Translations under genes and position numbers: made by a program | In this document: piece after piece, positions 1 through 7,813 of the stretch | How positions within the stretch are numbered: the first letter of the stretch is position 1 | Layout: the number at the start of each line of letters is the position of its first letter | Origin: Chitinophagaceae bacterium | GTDB lineage: Bacteria > Bacteroidota > Bacteroidia > Chitinophagales > Chitinophagaceae | Direction of reading: 5' to 3' | NCBI GenBank assembly: GCA_016719015.1 | Contig: JADKAZ010000004.1 | Location: 62,001-126,000, forward strand | DNA: 64,000 nt | Notes under the pieces: model-generated | What the model was told of the DNA's origin: nothing | Database searches by the model: none | Seen by the model: the letters and a program-made list of their open reading frames with translations, nothing else

Positions 1-415
1 CGAAATTTTTTAGTGTAGGAGGCATCAGGCTATGGCTGATGTTACGAACAAGTTGTATGGTGTCATCTATAATCTGTCTGGCCTGGAAGATGGACTGTAA
101 CTGTGTGGCTTTATCCTGATTTACCAGGTTCTCGTTCAGGTAAAGACGGGCAGTTGCCAATAAGGGACCTGCATCATCATGAAGATCAGCAGCAAGGCGC
201 TGGCGTTCTTCCTCCTGAAGTTTAATAGAGGCACTTAGGAGTATTTTCTGCTGCTCTTGTTCCATTTGGTTGATCTTATTCTGAAATCGTAATACCCGGC
301 GCTGATGGAGAATAATGAATATGATAAGACTTACAGTGAGCACCACCATACCCAGTGTGCCTAAGAAAAGCACAGTGGAAACTCCGGATTGGTTGGTGGC
401 TTGCAGGAAGAACAT
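1..415 (-). CDS. Sensor histidine kinase, NarL/LiaS-type (partial)
   Basis: The 3' part is cut by the window start, leaving about 138 residues. One transmembrane segment (about residues 14-36) is followed by a basic coiled-coil stretch and a HisKA_3 dimerisation box, EEERQRLAADLHDDAGPLLA, in which H79 is the predicted phosphorylated histidine. The HATPase domain lies outside the window. There is no extracellular sensor domain in this protein; the seven-helix protein encoded 19 bp upstream on the same strand may supply that role (inference). The family phosphorylates LuxR-type response regulators such as the two at 2036 and 4082. The start at 415 is the ATG that precedes the membrane helix. 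Confidence 0.85.
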   Translation of the reverse strand, partial: MFFLQATNQSGVSTVLFLGTLGMVVLTVSLIIFIILHQRRVLRFQNKINQMEQEQQKILLSASIKLQEEERQRLAADLHDDAGPLLATARLYLNENLVNQDKATQLQSIFQARQIIDDTIQLVRNISHSLMPPTLKNF

Positions 416-434
416 AATGGTTGGTGGTTGAGTT

Positions 435-1130
435 TTAAATCATATCTAGTTTCGGTACAGAAAGCGGTTTCTTTTTCACATTATTTATGGGATACCGATT
501 GTAAATAAATATTGCTGTAATAAAAAGTACGTTTTTCAAAACTTCTGCCAGGTAAGTAATGTTTCCGAAGGTATTGATCTCTTCTTTACTAAGGTGATTA
601 ATCATAATATAGAAAAAGAATGAACCTCCCAGGTATAGTAGGATACCAACAGCCAACCAGAAACAATAATGGTTATATATATAGTCGCCAGAAAGTTTTT
701 TTGAAAATTCATAGAAGAAAATGAATATGTAAATGAATAGCAAAATTGTCTCAATACCAATGGGGACGGAATCAAGTTTTTTAAGCTCACTGATATTTAC
801 ATAGATAACCTGGAAAGCAAGAAATAACAAAGAACAAGTAACTATGAATCGCTTGTGTCTTACCTGCTGCGCATTATACCAGAAGAAAAAAGAAAAAGTA
901 AAATATTCTAGGGTTGTATATAAGATTTGGAGATAAAACGTCATGTCTTTGTGAAGCCTGACATTCGTTTGAACGGTGAGCAAAACGAAAAAAAGAATTC
1001 CATAAACCCCGAGAAGAGCGGGGCCTTTGTCTTTCTTCTTCTTAGAAACAAAAAAAGCCAGTGTAATAAGAAGGTAACTATATATGACAATATGCAAAGA
1101 AAGCTTTTCTATAACTTTGGATTTCTCCAA
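435..1130 (-). CDS. Seven-helix integral membrane protein, possible sensor partner of the kinase
   Basis: The 231-residue protein is almost entirely hydrophobic, with about seven predicted helices (roughly residues 13-29, 38-54, 71-87, 96-112, 125-143, 152-175, 190-210) and short charged loops. I recognise no family motif. It is encoded 19 bp upstream of a histidine kinase that lacks its own sensor domain, so a sensing or membrane-coupling role is plausible but inferred. No ATG precedes the first helix in frame; the likely start is TTG at 1130, since an in-frame TAG lies a short way upstream. A short candidate peptide ORF lies 48 bp upstream at 1179-1241. Confidence 0.7.
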   Translation of the reverse strand: MEKSKVIEKLSLHIVIYSYLLITLAFFVSKKKKDKGPALLGVYGILFFVLLTVQTNVRLHKDMTFYLQILYTTLEYFTFSFFFWYNAQQVRHKRFIVTCSLLFLAFQVIYVNISELKKLDSVPIGIETILLFIYIFIFFYEFSKKLSGDYIYNHYCFWLAVGILLYLGGSFFFYIMINHLSKEEINTFGNITYLAEVLKNVLFITAIFIYNRYPINNVKKKPLSVPKLDMI

Positions 1131-1178
1131 AAATAGAAAAACTTTCTTAAGATTCTAAATTCTAATGATGTTCGCTGA

Positions 1179-1241
1179 TTAATCTTCCCAAACAGCAATT
1201 GCAACATCAACATCAGCCCAAACTCTTGAATTTTTTTTCAT
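1179..1241 (-). CDS. Candidate 20-residue peptide ORF upstream of the membrane protein/kinase pair
   Basis: An ATG-started, TAA-ended ORF encodes MKKNSRVWADVDVAIAVWED. It is included because a 19-base block spanning its start (1235-1253; read on its coding strand AACGTTACTGTTATGAAAA) recurs exactly at 3544-3562, where it also spans the ATG of a short ORF. It could be a leader peptide, a signalling peptide, or a chance ORF next to a conserved regulatory block. The peptide sequence itself is not conserved between the two copies, which argues for caution. Confidence 0.3.
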   Translation of the reverse strand: MKKNSRVWADVDVAIAVWED

Positions 1242-2035
1242 AACAGTAACGTTTTTAAGCCTTTCTCAAATCTGATTTGTACCGTAAAAATTGATTTTCA
1301 TGCCCTATAATACAATTGGGTATCGAGAAAATATTATTCCTTGAATTGCCATATAATTAGCTACAGATAAGGGTTTCAACGATTTTTTAATAGTAATCAT
1401 ACCTGTCTAAAATGGGTAAATCTTCTAAGTAAAAACCGTAAATTTACGAATGTAAAAATAGTAAACTTACCGGGGAAAATCCCGGTTATTAACAGGTGTG
1501 GATAAGAAAAGGGGTTTGTGATGCTAATTAGCAGCGGAAAATTCCTCTGCTAAACCGGCCAATATTCCATGGCTTTATTCAGAAGAAAAAGTTGATTGAC
1601 ATTGGATTTCGCTTATGGAATTCAAGGGATTTGGAAATACTATTCTGGACGGTTTCATCAGGACATTGGACGATTTGAGGGGCTCGATCTTCTGTCAATC
1701 AACTATCTCAAAAGTATATCCACAAACGGATGTGTACAAGAGCAATACTCCGACTTTTAAAAATTTCAGTATTTACTATACGGGTCGTAAAATTTCTAAG
1801 GGTAAATGAATATCTACGATAAGTGAAATGAAAATATACGACAACGCCATAAAATGATTTTTCCCATCCCTTCATATTCCCCTCAGCCTGGTTTTTTAAA
1901 TGATTTTATAAGGCTTGAAGAAGCTATTTTTTTTAATAAATGATGTACACCAAAGAAATATAGTATTAATACTAAAAAAGAGTACTTTTACGCAAGACTC
2001 GTTACCCATTAAATTAACTGTAAAACCAATACTCC
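1242..2035. other. Long gene-poor intergenic region before the first response regulator
   Basis: About 800 bp with no convincing protein gene. It holds a small GC-rich hairpin at 1469-1486 (ACCGGG/CCCGGT), the palindrome GTAAATTTAC near 1438-1447, and the about 230-bp repeat element described separately (1590-1810). The 64-codon ORF at 1615-1809 lies inside that element and does not align as protein with the second copy, so it is not called. The last 200 bp before the regulator are AT-rich and presumably hold its promoter; TACTTTTA near 1983 resembles a -7 box with one mismatch. Confidence 0.6.
1581..1810. repeat. Copy 1 of a duplicated intergenic element with inverted-repeat core
   Basis: A perfect 12-bp inverted repeat, AGTTGATTGACA (1590-1601) and TGTCAATCAACT (1693-1704), encloses about 90 bp. 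Downstream come the blocks AAAGTATATCCACA, ACAAGAGCA and a block like TTCAGTATTTACTATACGGG. The same blocks occur in the same order and strand at 3691-3930. Each copy lies 150-230 bp upstream of one of two paralogous response-regulator genes. It could be a structured leader, an operator or a non-mobile duplication relic. Confidence 0.75.
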
Positions 2036-2689
2036 ATGTCCCAAATAATAAAAGTGGCAATTGCAGATGACCACCAGATATTCCGTGATGGTATCCGGAT
2101 GGCACTAAAGGACAAAGAATACCTGAAAATAATTTGGGAAGCGGTTGATGGTAAAGACCTTCAGCATAAACTTCAGCTCAAACTGCCCGATGTAATACTG
2201 ATGGATATCCGGATGCCCGAAATTGATGGTATCAATGCCATCAGCATTATCCGCAAAGAATACGAAGAACTTAAAATCATTGTTCTTACTATGTACGATG
2301 ACCAGGAGATGATTACCAAAATGATGGAAATGGGCGCCAATGCCTACCTTACAAAGACTACTGATCCTGAAGAAATTTACCAGGCCATTCTTACCTGCAT
2401 GAATGATGATTTCTATTTTAATGAACTGGTGAATAAAGCAGTGCTTTTAAAACTACAGCATAAAAAAACGGTACGACAGTTTTACCCCAACCCGGTTAAG
2501 TTTTCGGAAAAAGAACTGAAAATATTGAAACTGATTGCAGACGATAAGACAACAGAAGAAATATCAAAAGATGTTTTTCTTAGTCCCCGTACCATTGAAA
2601 CCATCCGGCAAAACATGAAGCAAAAAGTGGGAGCCAAGACCATTGCCGGACTGGTAATGTACGCAACACGAAATAAACTGCTGGAATAA
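2036..2689 (+). CDS. LuxR/NarL-family response regulator (paralogue 1)
   Basis: 217 residues with an N-terminal receiver domain and a C-terminal LuxR helix-turn-helix. The acidic pocket is D11-D12, the phospho-acceptor is D57 (in LMDIRMP), the conserved Thr is in VLTMYDD and the conserved Lys in LTKTTDP. The DNA-binding part begins at about FSEKELKILKLIADD and contains the recognition helix LSPRTIETIRQNMK. It is clearly paralogous to the protein at 4082: both share KVAIADDH, the KMMEMGA/KMMEIGA block, the NDFYFNEL/NDFFFNEL block and GLVMYA near the end. It is probably the target of a histidine kinase such as the one at 1-415 (inference). The methyltransferase gene follows after 9 bp, so the two are probably co-transcribed. 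Confidence 0.93.
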   Translation: MSQIIKVAIADDHQIFRDGIRMALKDKEYLKIIWEAVDGKDLQHKLQLKLPDVILMDIRMPEIDGINAISIIRKEYEELKIIVLTMYDDQEMITKMMEMGANAYLTKTTDPEEIYQAILTCMNDDFYFNELVNKAVLLKLQHKKTVRQFYPNPVKFSEKELKILKLIADDKTTEEISKDVFLSPRTIETIRQNMKQKVGAKTIAGLVMYATRNKLLE

Positions 2690-2698
2690 TAGCCGCTA

Positions 2699-3442
2699 AT
2701 GCCTAATATCAACGACACATACTTCGATGGTTATTATAAAGAGATTTGGCGTAGCCTTATTCCTGATGAACTGACGGTAAAGGAGGTTGATTTTATGTGG
2801 CTGTATTTCAACTTGCAACCCGGTAATAAAGTGCTGGACCTGATGTGTGGCTACGGACGGCATGCCATTGCTCTTGCCAGAAGGGGAATAGAGGTGGTTG
2901 CAGTGGATAATCTCGGGGACTATACCAACGAAATAAGAGAAACCTCAAATAAAGAGCAACTACCGTTGAAAGTAGTAAAGGCAGATGTAACTAACTACAA
3001 GATTGACGATGTATTTGAACTGGCCATTTGTATGGGTAACAGCCTTAATTTTTTTAGTGCAGAAGACACCATTAAGATACTCAGCAATATAGCGGCACAT
3101 TTAAAACCCGGAGGACATTTACTCATCAATAGCTGGTCACTGGCCGAAATAGCATTTAAAAGTTTTAAGGAAAAAAGCTGGAGCCAGGTGGGTGAGCTGA
3201 AATTTCTTACTGATAGCAAAATGCTATTTCATCCTACCCGGATAGAAACAGAAAGTATTGTAATAGCTCCTGATGGAGAAATGGAGAATAAAACAGCTAT
3301 TGATTATATCTTTTCTATTAATGAAATGGAAACCATGCTCAGGCAGGCAGGGCTTGTATTAAAAGAAGTCTACAGCATTCCCGGTCGTAAAAAATTTACA
3401 GTAGGTGAGCCAAGGGCTTATTTGGTAGCAGAAAAACTGTAA
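2699..3442 (+). CDS. Class I SAM-dependent methyltransferase
   Basis: 247 residues with a seven-strand methyltransferase fold. Motif I is VLDLMCGYGRH (residues 45-55), the acidic end of strand 2 is VVAVDN, motif III is VVKADVTNY, and a glycine-rich LKPGGHLLIN lies in motif VI/post-motif position. The substrate cannot be told from sequence; the family (Methyltransf_25-like) includes small-molecule and protein methylases. The start lies 9 bp after the regulator stop, suggesting an operon. It sits between two paralogous regulators, so the regulators may have arisen by a duplication around it. Confidence 0.85.
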   Translation: MPNINDTYFDGYYKEIWRSLIPDELTVKEVDFMWLYFNLQPGNKVLDLMCGYGRHAIALARRGIEVVAVDNLGDYTNEIRETSNKEQLPLKVVKADVTNYKIDDVFELAICMGNSLNFFSAEDTIKILSNIAAHLKPGGHLLINSWSLAEIAFKSFKEKSWSQVGELKFLTDSKMLFHPTRIETESIVIAPDGEMENKTAIDYIFSINEMETMLRQAGLVLKEVYSIPGRKKFTVGEPRAYLVAEKL

Positions 3443-3510
3443 ATATTTTTCTTTCAGTATAAAATTTGTAGTTATTAGAAGCTGACCTTGCTTCTCTTTA
3501 GGTACAGGGC

Positions 3511-3543
3511 ATAAAAAACCCCGGCGTTATGAAGACCGGGGTT
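3511..3543 (-). terminator. Rho-independent terminator, best fit on the minus strand
   Basis: AACCCCGG (3517-3524) pairs with CCGGGGTT (3536-3543) over an 11-nt loop. A six-A run at 3513-3518 gives a U-tract only for minus-strand transcripts. For the plus-strand methyltransferase the tail is GTTAACG and would be weak. No minus-strand gene is obvious upstream. Confidence 0.65.
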
Positions 3544-3555
3544 AACGTTACTGTT

Positions 3556-3606
3556 ATGAAAAGAAAAAGTTATTTAAGCGTTGTGCTTCATAGAGACAGG
3601 GTTTAA
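3556..3606 (+). CDS. Candidate 16-residue ORF sharing its start region with the ORF at 1179-1241
   Basis: ATG to TAA encodes MKRKSYLSVVLHRDRV. The only support is the exact 19-base block AACGTTACTGTTATGAAAA (3544-3562), shared in inverted orientation with 1235-1253. A hairpin directly precedes it. The peptide may well be untranslated. Confidence 0.2.
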   Translation: MKRKSYLSVVLHRDRV

Positions 3607-3690
3607 TGGCTGCACAGTTTTTGTTTTTTTCTCAAGAGGTATTGGATTTATAAAAACGGGGTCTTCGATATACTCAGACTTAAAAACAAA

Positions 3691-3930
3691 AAGAGAAAGT
3701 TGACTGCCGGTAGAGTGTTTCCCGATAAAAATCGGGGTTGGTTTTTTAAAGGATCATTGGAAATTCTTTCTGGACGGTTATGGACAATGGATGAGAAAGT
3801 AAAACAGTCATCCGTGTCAATCAACTTTCTGAAACAAAAGTATATCCACATTGGTATGTTAACAAGAGCATAACTGCCCTATTTATAATATTCGGTATTT
3901 ACTGTACGGTTCGTATAATTTCCTAAATCT
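3691..3930. repeat. Copy 2 of the duplicated intergenic element
   Basis: The arms AGAAAGTTGA (3694-3703) and TCAACTTTCT (3821-3830) form a perfect 10-bp inverted repeat. Shared blocks with copy 1 include TTCTGGACGG, GTCAATCAACT, AAAGTATATCCACA, ACAAGAGCA and the TTCGGTATTTACTGTACGG-like block. An extra internal hairpin, CCCGATaaaAATCGGG, occurs at 3721-3736. The element ends about 150 bp before the second regulator gene. Confidence 0.75.
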
Positions 3931-4081
3931 CTTCGTATAACTTCGTTAATCACTTTAAGTAGTGGTACTTTCCGCAAATATTAAATTAAGTACTTTTCCT
4001 ATGGTATATGTTGCAGGATTTTTCCATCTTGCACCTGAGAATAAATACTGAATCCAATTTTATTTTACTAATAATCCAATT

Positions 4082-4756
4082 ATGAAAAATCCTGAATCCA
4101 ACTCAGTTATTAAAGTAGCGATTGCCGACGATCATGCACTTTTCCGCACCGGCGTTAAAACTTCACTGCAAAGCCGCAAAGACATACAGATGGTAGCTGA
4201 AGCAGAAAATGGCATGCAGCTATTGAATCTGTTGCGTCATATTCAACCTGATGTAGTGCTGCTCGATATCCAGATGCCTATTATGGATGGGTTAACTACG
4301 TTACCTGAGATTAAGAAATTATACCCCAATGTAAAGGTGATTATGCTATCCATGCATAATGATCATTCCGTTATTTCTAAAATGATGGAAATAGGGGCTA
4401 ACTCTTACCTGACAAAGGAATCAGGATCAGAAATGATCTATGAAGCTGTAAGGGCTGTATATGAAAATGATTTCTTCTTTAATGAGCTTACCAATAAAGC
4501 ATTGCTGAGTGGTTTGCGTACAAAGCGTACAACAGAATCTTCTATGCCACAGGATGTTCAATTAACAGATAAGGAAGTAACTATCCTGAAACTGATGTGT
4601 GATGAAAAGAGCACTAAGGAAATAGCTGATATTGTTGATCTCAGCCCAAGAACGGTGGAAGCTATCCGTGACAAACTCAAAACAAAAACGGGTACCAAGT
4701 CCATGGCTGGCCTGGTGATGTATGCTGTTAAAGCCGGTTTGGTAGAACAAGCATAA
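4082..4756 (+). CDS. LuxR/NarL-family response regulator (paralogue 2)
   Basis: 224 residues: receiver domain with acidic pair D16-D17, phospho-acceptor D62 (VLLDIQMP), conserved Thr/Ser position in VIMLSMHND, Lys in LTKESGS, then a LuxR-type helix-turn-helix with LSPRTVEAIRDKLK. It differs from the 2036 gene in having Ser where the switch Thr usually is. The gene is followed by a strong terminator, so it is probably monocistronic, driven from the long upstream region that carries copy 2 of the duplicated element. Confidence 0.93.
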   Translation: MKNPESNSVIKVAIADDHALFRTGVKTSLQSRKDIQMVAEAENGMQLLNLLRHIQPDVVLLDIQMPIMDGLTTLPEIKKLYPNVKVIMLSMHNDHSVISKMMEIGANSYLTKESGSEMIYEAVRAVYENDFFFNELTNKALLSGLRTKRTTESSMPQDVQLTDKEVTILKLMCDEKSTKEIADIVDLSPRTVEAIRDKLKTKTGTKSMAGLVMYAVKAGLVEQA

Positions 4757-4776
4757 TTTTCATGGCAAGTATATTG

Positions 4777-4808
4777 AGCCATCCCGATTAGCCGGGGTGG
4801 CTTTTTTT
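4777..4808 (+). terminator. Rho-independent terminator after the second response regulator
   Basis: A GC-rich hairpin (GCCATCCCG pairing with CCGGGGTGGC) is followed by seven T residues. Confidence 0.85.
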
Positions 4809-4826
4809 ATTTTACTTTGACAGTGT

Positions 4827-5666
4827 ATGAACAGTATCTGCTTCAATGGTAAATTTTTTTCAGCTGATGAACCCGTACTCCTGGCCTCTAACCGGGGTTA
4901 CCGCTATGGCGATGGTTTGTTTGAAACGATGAAAGTGCAGCAAGGGAATATTTTATTAGCTGACTATCATTTTGAAAGACTCTATACCGGAATTGCGATG
5001 TTGCAATTCGAAATGCCCCGCCTTTTTCTCCGTCAGCGGACAGAAGACGAAATACTCCATCTCTGTAAAAAAAATAAATGCGAGCAGCTGGGAAGGGTTA
5101 GGCTGTCGGTCTTCAGGGGTAACGGTGGCTTGTATGATGAAGAAAAAGCATTGCAATATTTGATTGAGTGCTGGCCGTTGAATGAGTCTGTAAGTAAACT
5201 TAACGAGAATGGACTTGTAATTGATATTTATTCTGAAGCCGAAAAGAGTTGTGATAAGTTTTCCAATCTTAAATCAGCTAATTTTCTTCCTTATTCTATG
5301 GCGGCTTTATACGCTAAAGAAAAAAAGGTAAACGATTGCCTGGTATTGAACAGCACCGGAAGTATAGCTGATTCAACTATAGCGAACCTCTTTGTCATAA
5401 AAAATGGGATTATTGTAACTCCCGGGCTGGATGAAGGCTGTGTGAATGGTGTGATGAGACGGCACCTGCTTAAAGAAATGCAAAACGCTGGGTATGATAC
5501 CAGGGAAGTAACAGTATCTGTTAACGATTTAGCGAATGCCGACGAAGTCTTTTTAACCAATGCTATTAATGGAATCCGGTGGGTCAGGCAGTTCAGAGAT
5601 AAGCTGTATACAAACATAAAAACAACAGAAATATATAACCGCTTCATCAAAACAATTCATACTTAA
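4827..5666 (+). CDS. Class IV aminotransferase / 4-amino-4-deoxychorismate lyase-like protein
   Basis: 279 residues with the fold-type IV PLP enzyme pattern: N-terminal FNGKFF and RYGDGLFETMKV, substrate/PLP-phosphate arginine in GRVRLSVFRG, predicted Schiff-base lysine K149 in NLKSANFLPY, and the cofactor motif NSTGSIADSTIANLFVI followed by TPGLDEGCVNGVMR. The position usually occupied by a PLP-contacting Glu is Asp (D182), which is unusual. Families with this layout are branched-chain aminotransferases and PabC; length and sequence favour PabC-like, but substrate is uncertain. It is immediately followed by the photolyase gene, probably in one transcript. Confidence 0.8.
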   Translation: MNSICFNGKFFSADEPVLLASNRGYRYGDGLFETMKVQQGNILLADYHFERLYTGIAMLQFEMPRLFLRQRTEDEILHLCKKNKCEQLGRVRLSVFRGNGGLYDEEKALQYLIECWPLNESVSKLNENGLVIDIYSEAEKSCDKFSNLKSANFLPYSMAALYAKEKKVNDCLVLNSTGSIADSTIANLFVIKNGIIVTPGLDEGCVNGVMRRHLLKEMQNAGYDTREVTVSVNDLANADEVFLTNAINGIRWVRQFRDKLYTNIKTTEIYNRFIKTIHT

Positions 5667-5683
5667 AGTTGTTTCTGCTTTCC

Positions 5684-6988
5684 ATGAAGCCAACCATAAA
5701 TATATTCTGGTTCCGACGAGACCTTCGCTTAACAGATAATGCAGGTCTTTATCATGCTTTAAAAGACGGTAAACCGGTTCTTCCCCTTTTTGTTTTTGAT
5801 AGCAACATACTGGATGAGCTGGAAGATAAAACTGACAGTAGAGTTGAATTCATTCATCTTGCTTTACAGGCTATTCAACAGCAGTTGGTAAATGTAGGTT
5901 CATCACTGGATGTCCGTTATGGAAACCCTTTGGAAGTTTACCAGGCGTTGCTAAAGGAATATAACGTTGAAAAAGTTTTTACCAATCATGATTATGAGCC
6001 ATATGCAAAGCAGCGGGATACAGCTATCGAAGAGTTATTGAAAGACCATGGAGCATCGTTTTATACTTTTAAAGACCAGGTTATATTGGAAAAGGATGAA
6101 GTGGTGAAAGATGATGGAAAACCATACACCATTTTTACTCCTTATTCAAGAAAGTGGAAAGGGGTGTTGACGGAATTTCACCTTAAACCTTATTCCAATA
6201 AAAAATATTTTAAGAATTTTTACAAACAACCGGGACGTAAACTTATTTCATTGGAGGAAATGGGATTTAAATCTGCTGCATTTTCATTCCCCGAAAAAGA
6301 ATGGAAAGGACAGATTATCCGAAACTATAAAGAACAAAGAGATTTTCCGGCGGTACAAGGAACTTCAAGATTGAGTGTGCATCTTCGCTTTGGTACCATC
6401 AGTATCCGGGAGTTGGCGGGGGAAGCAGGAGCCTTAAATGAAACTTTCCTGAATGAATTGATCTGGCGGGATTTTTATCACATGATACTATGGCATTTTC
6501 CAAAAGTGGTTGATCATGCATTTAAGCCAGCGTATGATAAAATCAAATGGAGAAATAATGAAAAAGAATTTGAAGCATGGTGTAATGGACAAACCGGTTA
6601 CCCGATAGTAGATGCGGGAATGAGAGAGCTAAATACAACTGGTTTTATGCACAACAGGGTAAGAATGATTGTAGCTTCATTTCTCACCAAGCATCTATTG
6701 ATTGACTGGCGTTGGGGGGAAGCTTATTTTGCCAAAAAATTATTGGATTATGATTTAGCTGCTAACAATGGTGGTTGGCAATGGGCTGCCGGAAGTGGTT
6801 GTGATGCCGCACCTTATTTCAGGGTGTTCAATCCTTATTTACAAACACAAAAGTTTGACCCTGAATTAAAGTATATCCGCAAATGGGTGCCGGAGCTGGA
6901 AGAGTTTAGTTATCCTAAACCAATAGTGGTACATGAGGTAGCAAGAAAAAGATGTCTGGAGGTTTATGCGGCAGCCTTAAAGAAATAA
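5684..6988 (+). CDS. Deoxyribodipyrimidine photolyase (cryptochrome/photolyase family)
   Basis: About 434 residues. The N-terminal alpha/beta antenna domain begins NIFWFRRDLRLTDN; the C-terminal FAD domain shows RLSVHLRFGTIS, ELIWRDFYHMIL, GYPIVDAGMREL, MHNRVRMIVASFL and the hallmark GGWQWAAGSGCDAAPYFR. These match class I CPD photolyases, which repair UV-induced pyrimidine dimers with light. ATG at 5684 is chosen over an in-frame TTG at 5669 because the family starts just before the first beta strand. Its 3' end overlaps the convergent mqnD gene by 12 bp. Confidence 0.93.
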   Translation: MKPTINIFWFRRDLRLTDNAGLYHALKDGKPVLPLFVFDSNILDELEDKTDSRVEFIHLALQAIQQQLVNVGSSLDVRYGNPLEVYQALLKEYNVEKVFTNHDYEPYAKQRDTAIEELLKDHGASFYTFKDQVILEKDEVVKDDGKPYTIFTPYSRKWKGVLTEFHLKPYSNKKYFKNFYKQPGRKLISLEEMGFKSAAFSFPEKEWKGQIIRNYKEQRDFPAVQGTSRLSVHLRFGTISIRELAGEAGALNETFLNELIWRDFYHMILWHFPKVVDHAFKPAYDKIKWRNNEKEFEAWCNGQTGYPIVDAGMRELNTTGFMHNRVRMIVASFLTKHLLIDWRWGEAYFAKKLLDYDLAANNGGWQWAAGSGCDAAPYFRVFNPYLQTQKFDPELKYIRKWVPELEEFSYPKPIVVHEVARKRCLEVYAAALKK

Positions 6989-7813
6989 AACATCTTCATC
7001 GTCTGCTTCTTCATTATTTAGTTCAAGAAATAATTCGTGTAAGGCTTCAATTGCCTGGCGGCCTTCGTCCCCAAGATCAAGACTATAGTTGTTCACATAC
7101 AAGTCAATGTGTTGCCGCATTACATCTTCACTCATTTCCTGTGAGTGTTGTTTTACATATTCAGGTATAGCAGGATAATTTTTAAATGCAAATTCGAGGC
7201 TTTTGCGGATCAATTCATTTACCCTGAGTGCCAGCGACCTTTTTACTGATTGGTTGATGGCAATACCACCTAAAGGAAGAGGAAGCTCCATTTTCTGTTC
7301 CCAGTATTCGCCAAGGTCTCTCACTTTTTTAAGGCCTTTCTGTTGGTAGGTAAACCGGTTTTCATGAATTATAACTCCGAGATCAGTTTCTTTATTTACC
7401 AATGCATTTTCTATAGCAGAAAAAAGCATGAATGTTTTATCTCTGGCATCCGGGTAAGCGAAAGTAAAAAGAAGGTTAGCTGTTGTATTAGCTCCGGGTA
7501 ATGCAATAGATGCCTGGTTTATTTCATCATCCGTTATTTCCTGTTGTGAGTCTGTAATCAATAATGGCCCGACTCCTTTGCCTAAGGCACTTCCTGCATT
7601 GAGTAGTGTATAATTATTTAGTGATTTAAAGAAAGCCGGGAAGCTGAGTTTAGTAATATCCAGTTTGCCTTCAAGGGCCCATTGATTAAGTGTTTCCACA
7701 TCAGCCAACACTGCCTCAAATTCTAACCCATCTGTATCGATTTTTTTATTGACCAGAGCATCGAAAATGAAAGTGTCGTTGGGGCAGGGAGAAAAACCGA
7801 GGGTTAATTTCAT
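6977..7813 (-). CDS. mqnD: 1,4-dihydroxy-6-naphthoate synthase (menaquinone, futalosine pathway)
   Basis: 278 residues beginning MKLTLGFSPCPNDTFIFDAL, the signature of MqnD, which converts cyclic dehypoxanthine futalosine to 1,4-dihydroxy-6-naphthoate. Further typical blocks are KLSFPAF, GSALGKGVGPLL, PGANTTANLLF and DLGVIIHENRFTY. Its start overlaps the stop of the upstream mqnB by 4 bp (ATGA), indicating translational coupling. The acidic tail after residue 265 is less conserved in the family. The convergent photolyase overlaps its 3' end. Confidence 0.95.
   Translation of the reverse strand: MKLTLGFSPCPNDTFIFDALVNKKIDTDGLEFEAVLADVETLNQWALEGKLDITKLSFPAFFKSLNNYTLLNAGSALGKGVGPLLITDSQQEITDDEINQASIALPGANTTANLLFTFAYPDARDKTFMLFSAIENALVNKETDLGVIIHENRFTYQQKGLKKVRDLGEYWEQKMELPLPLGGIAINQSVKRSLALRVNELIRKSLEFAFKNYPAIPEYVKQHSQEMSEDVMRQHIDLYVNNYSLDLGDEGRQAIEALHELFLELNNEEADDEDVLFL

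Larger units (their letters stand above)
3443..4081. other. Long gene-poor intergenic region before the second response regulator
   Basis: About 640 bp with no secure protein gene. In order it holds a terminator-like hairpin (3517-3543) whose U-tract lies on the minus strand, a 19-base block shared with the first intergenic region (3544-3562), a minus-strand open frame of about 58 codons ending in TAA at 3574 and lacking any convincing start, and the second copy of the duplicated element (3691-3930). The 67-codon ORF at 3648-3851 overlaps the element and is not called. Confidence 0.6.

Noticed and set aside
1615..1809. 64-codon plus-strand ORF
   Set aside because: It lies within the duplicated intergenic element, and the second copy does not preserve its frame.
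3648..3851. 67-codon minus-strand ORF
   Set aside because: It overlaps copy 2 of the duplicated element; the corresponding frame in copy 1 has a stop almost at once, so conservation is at DNA level.
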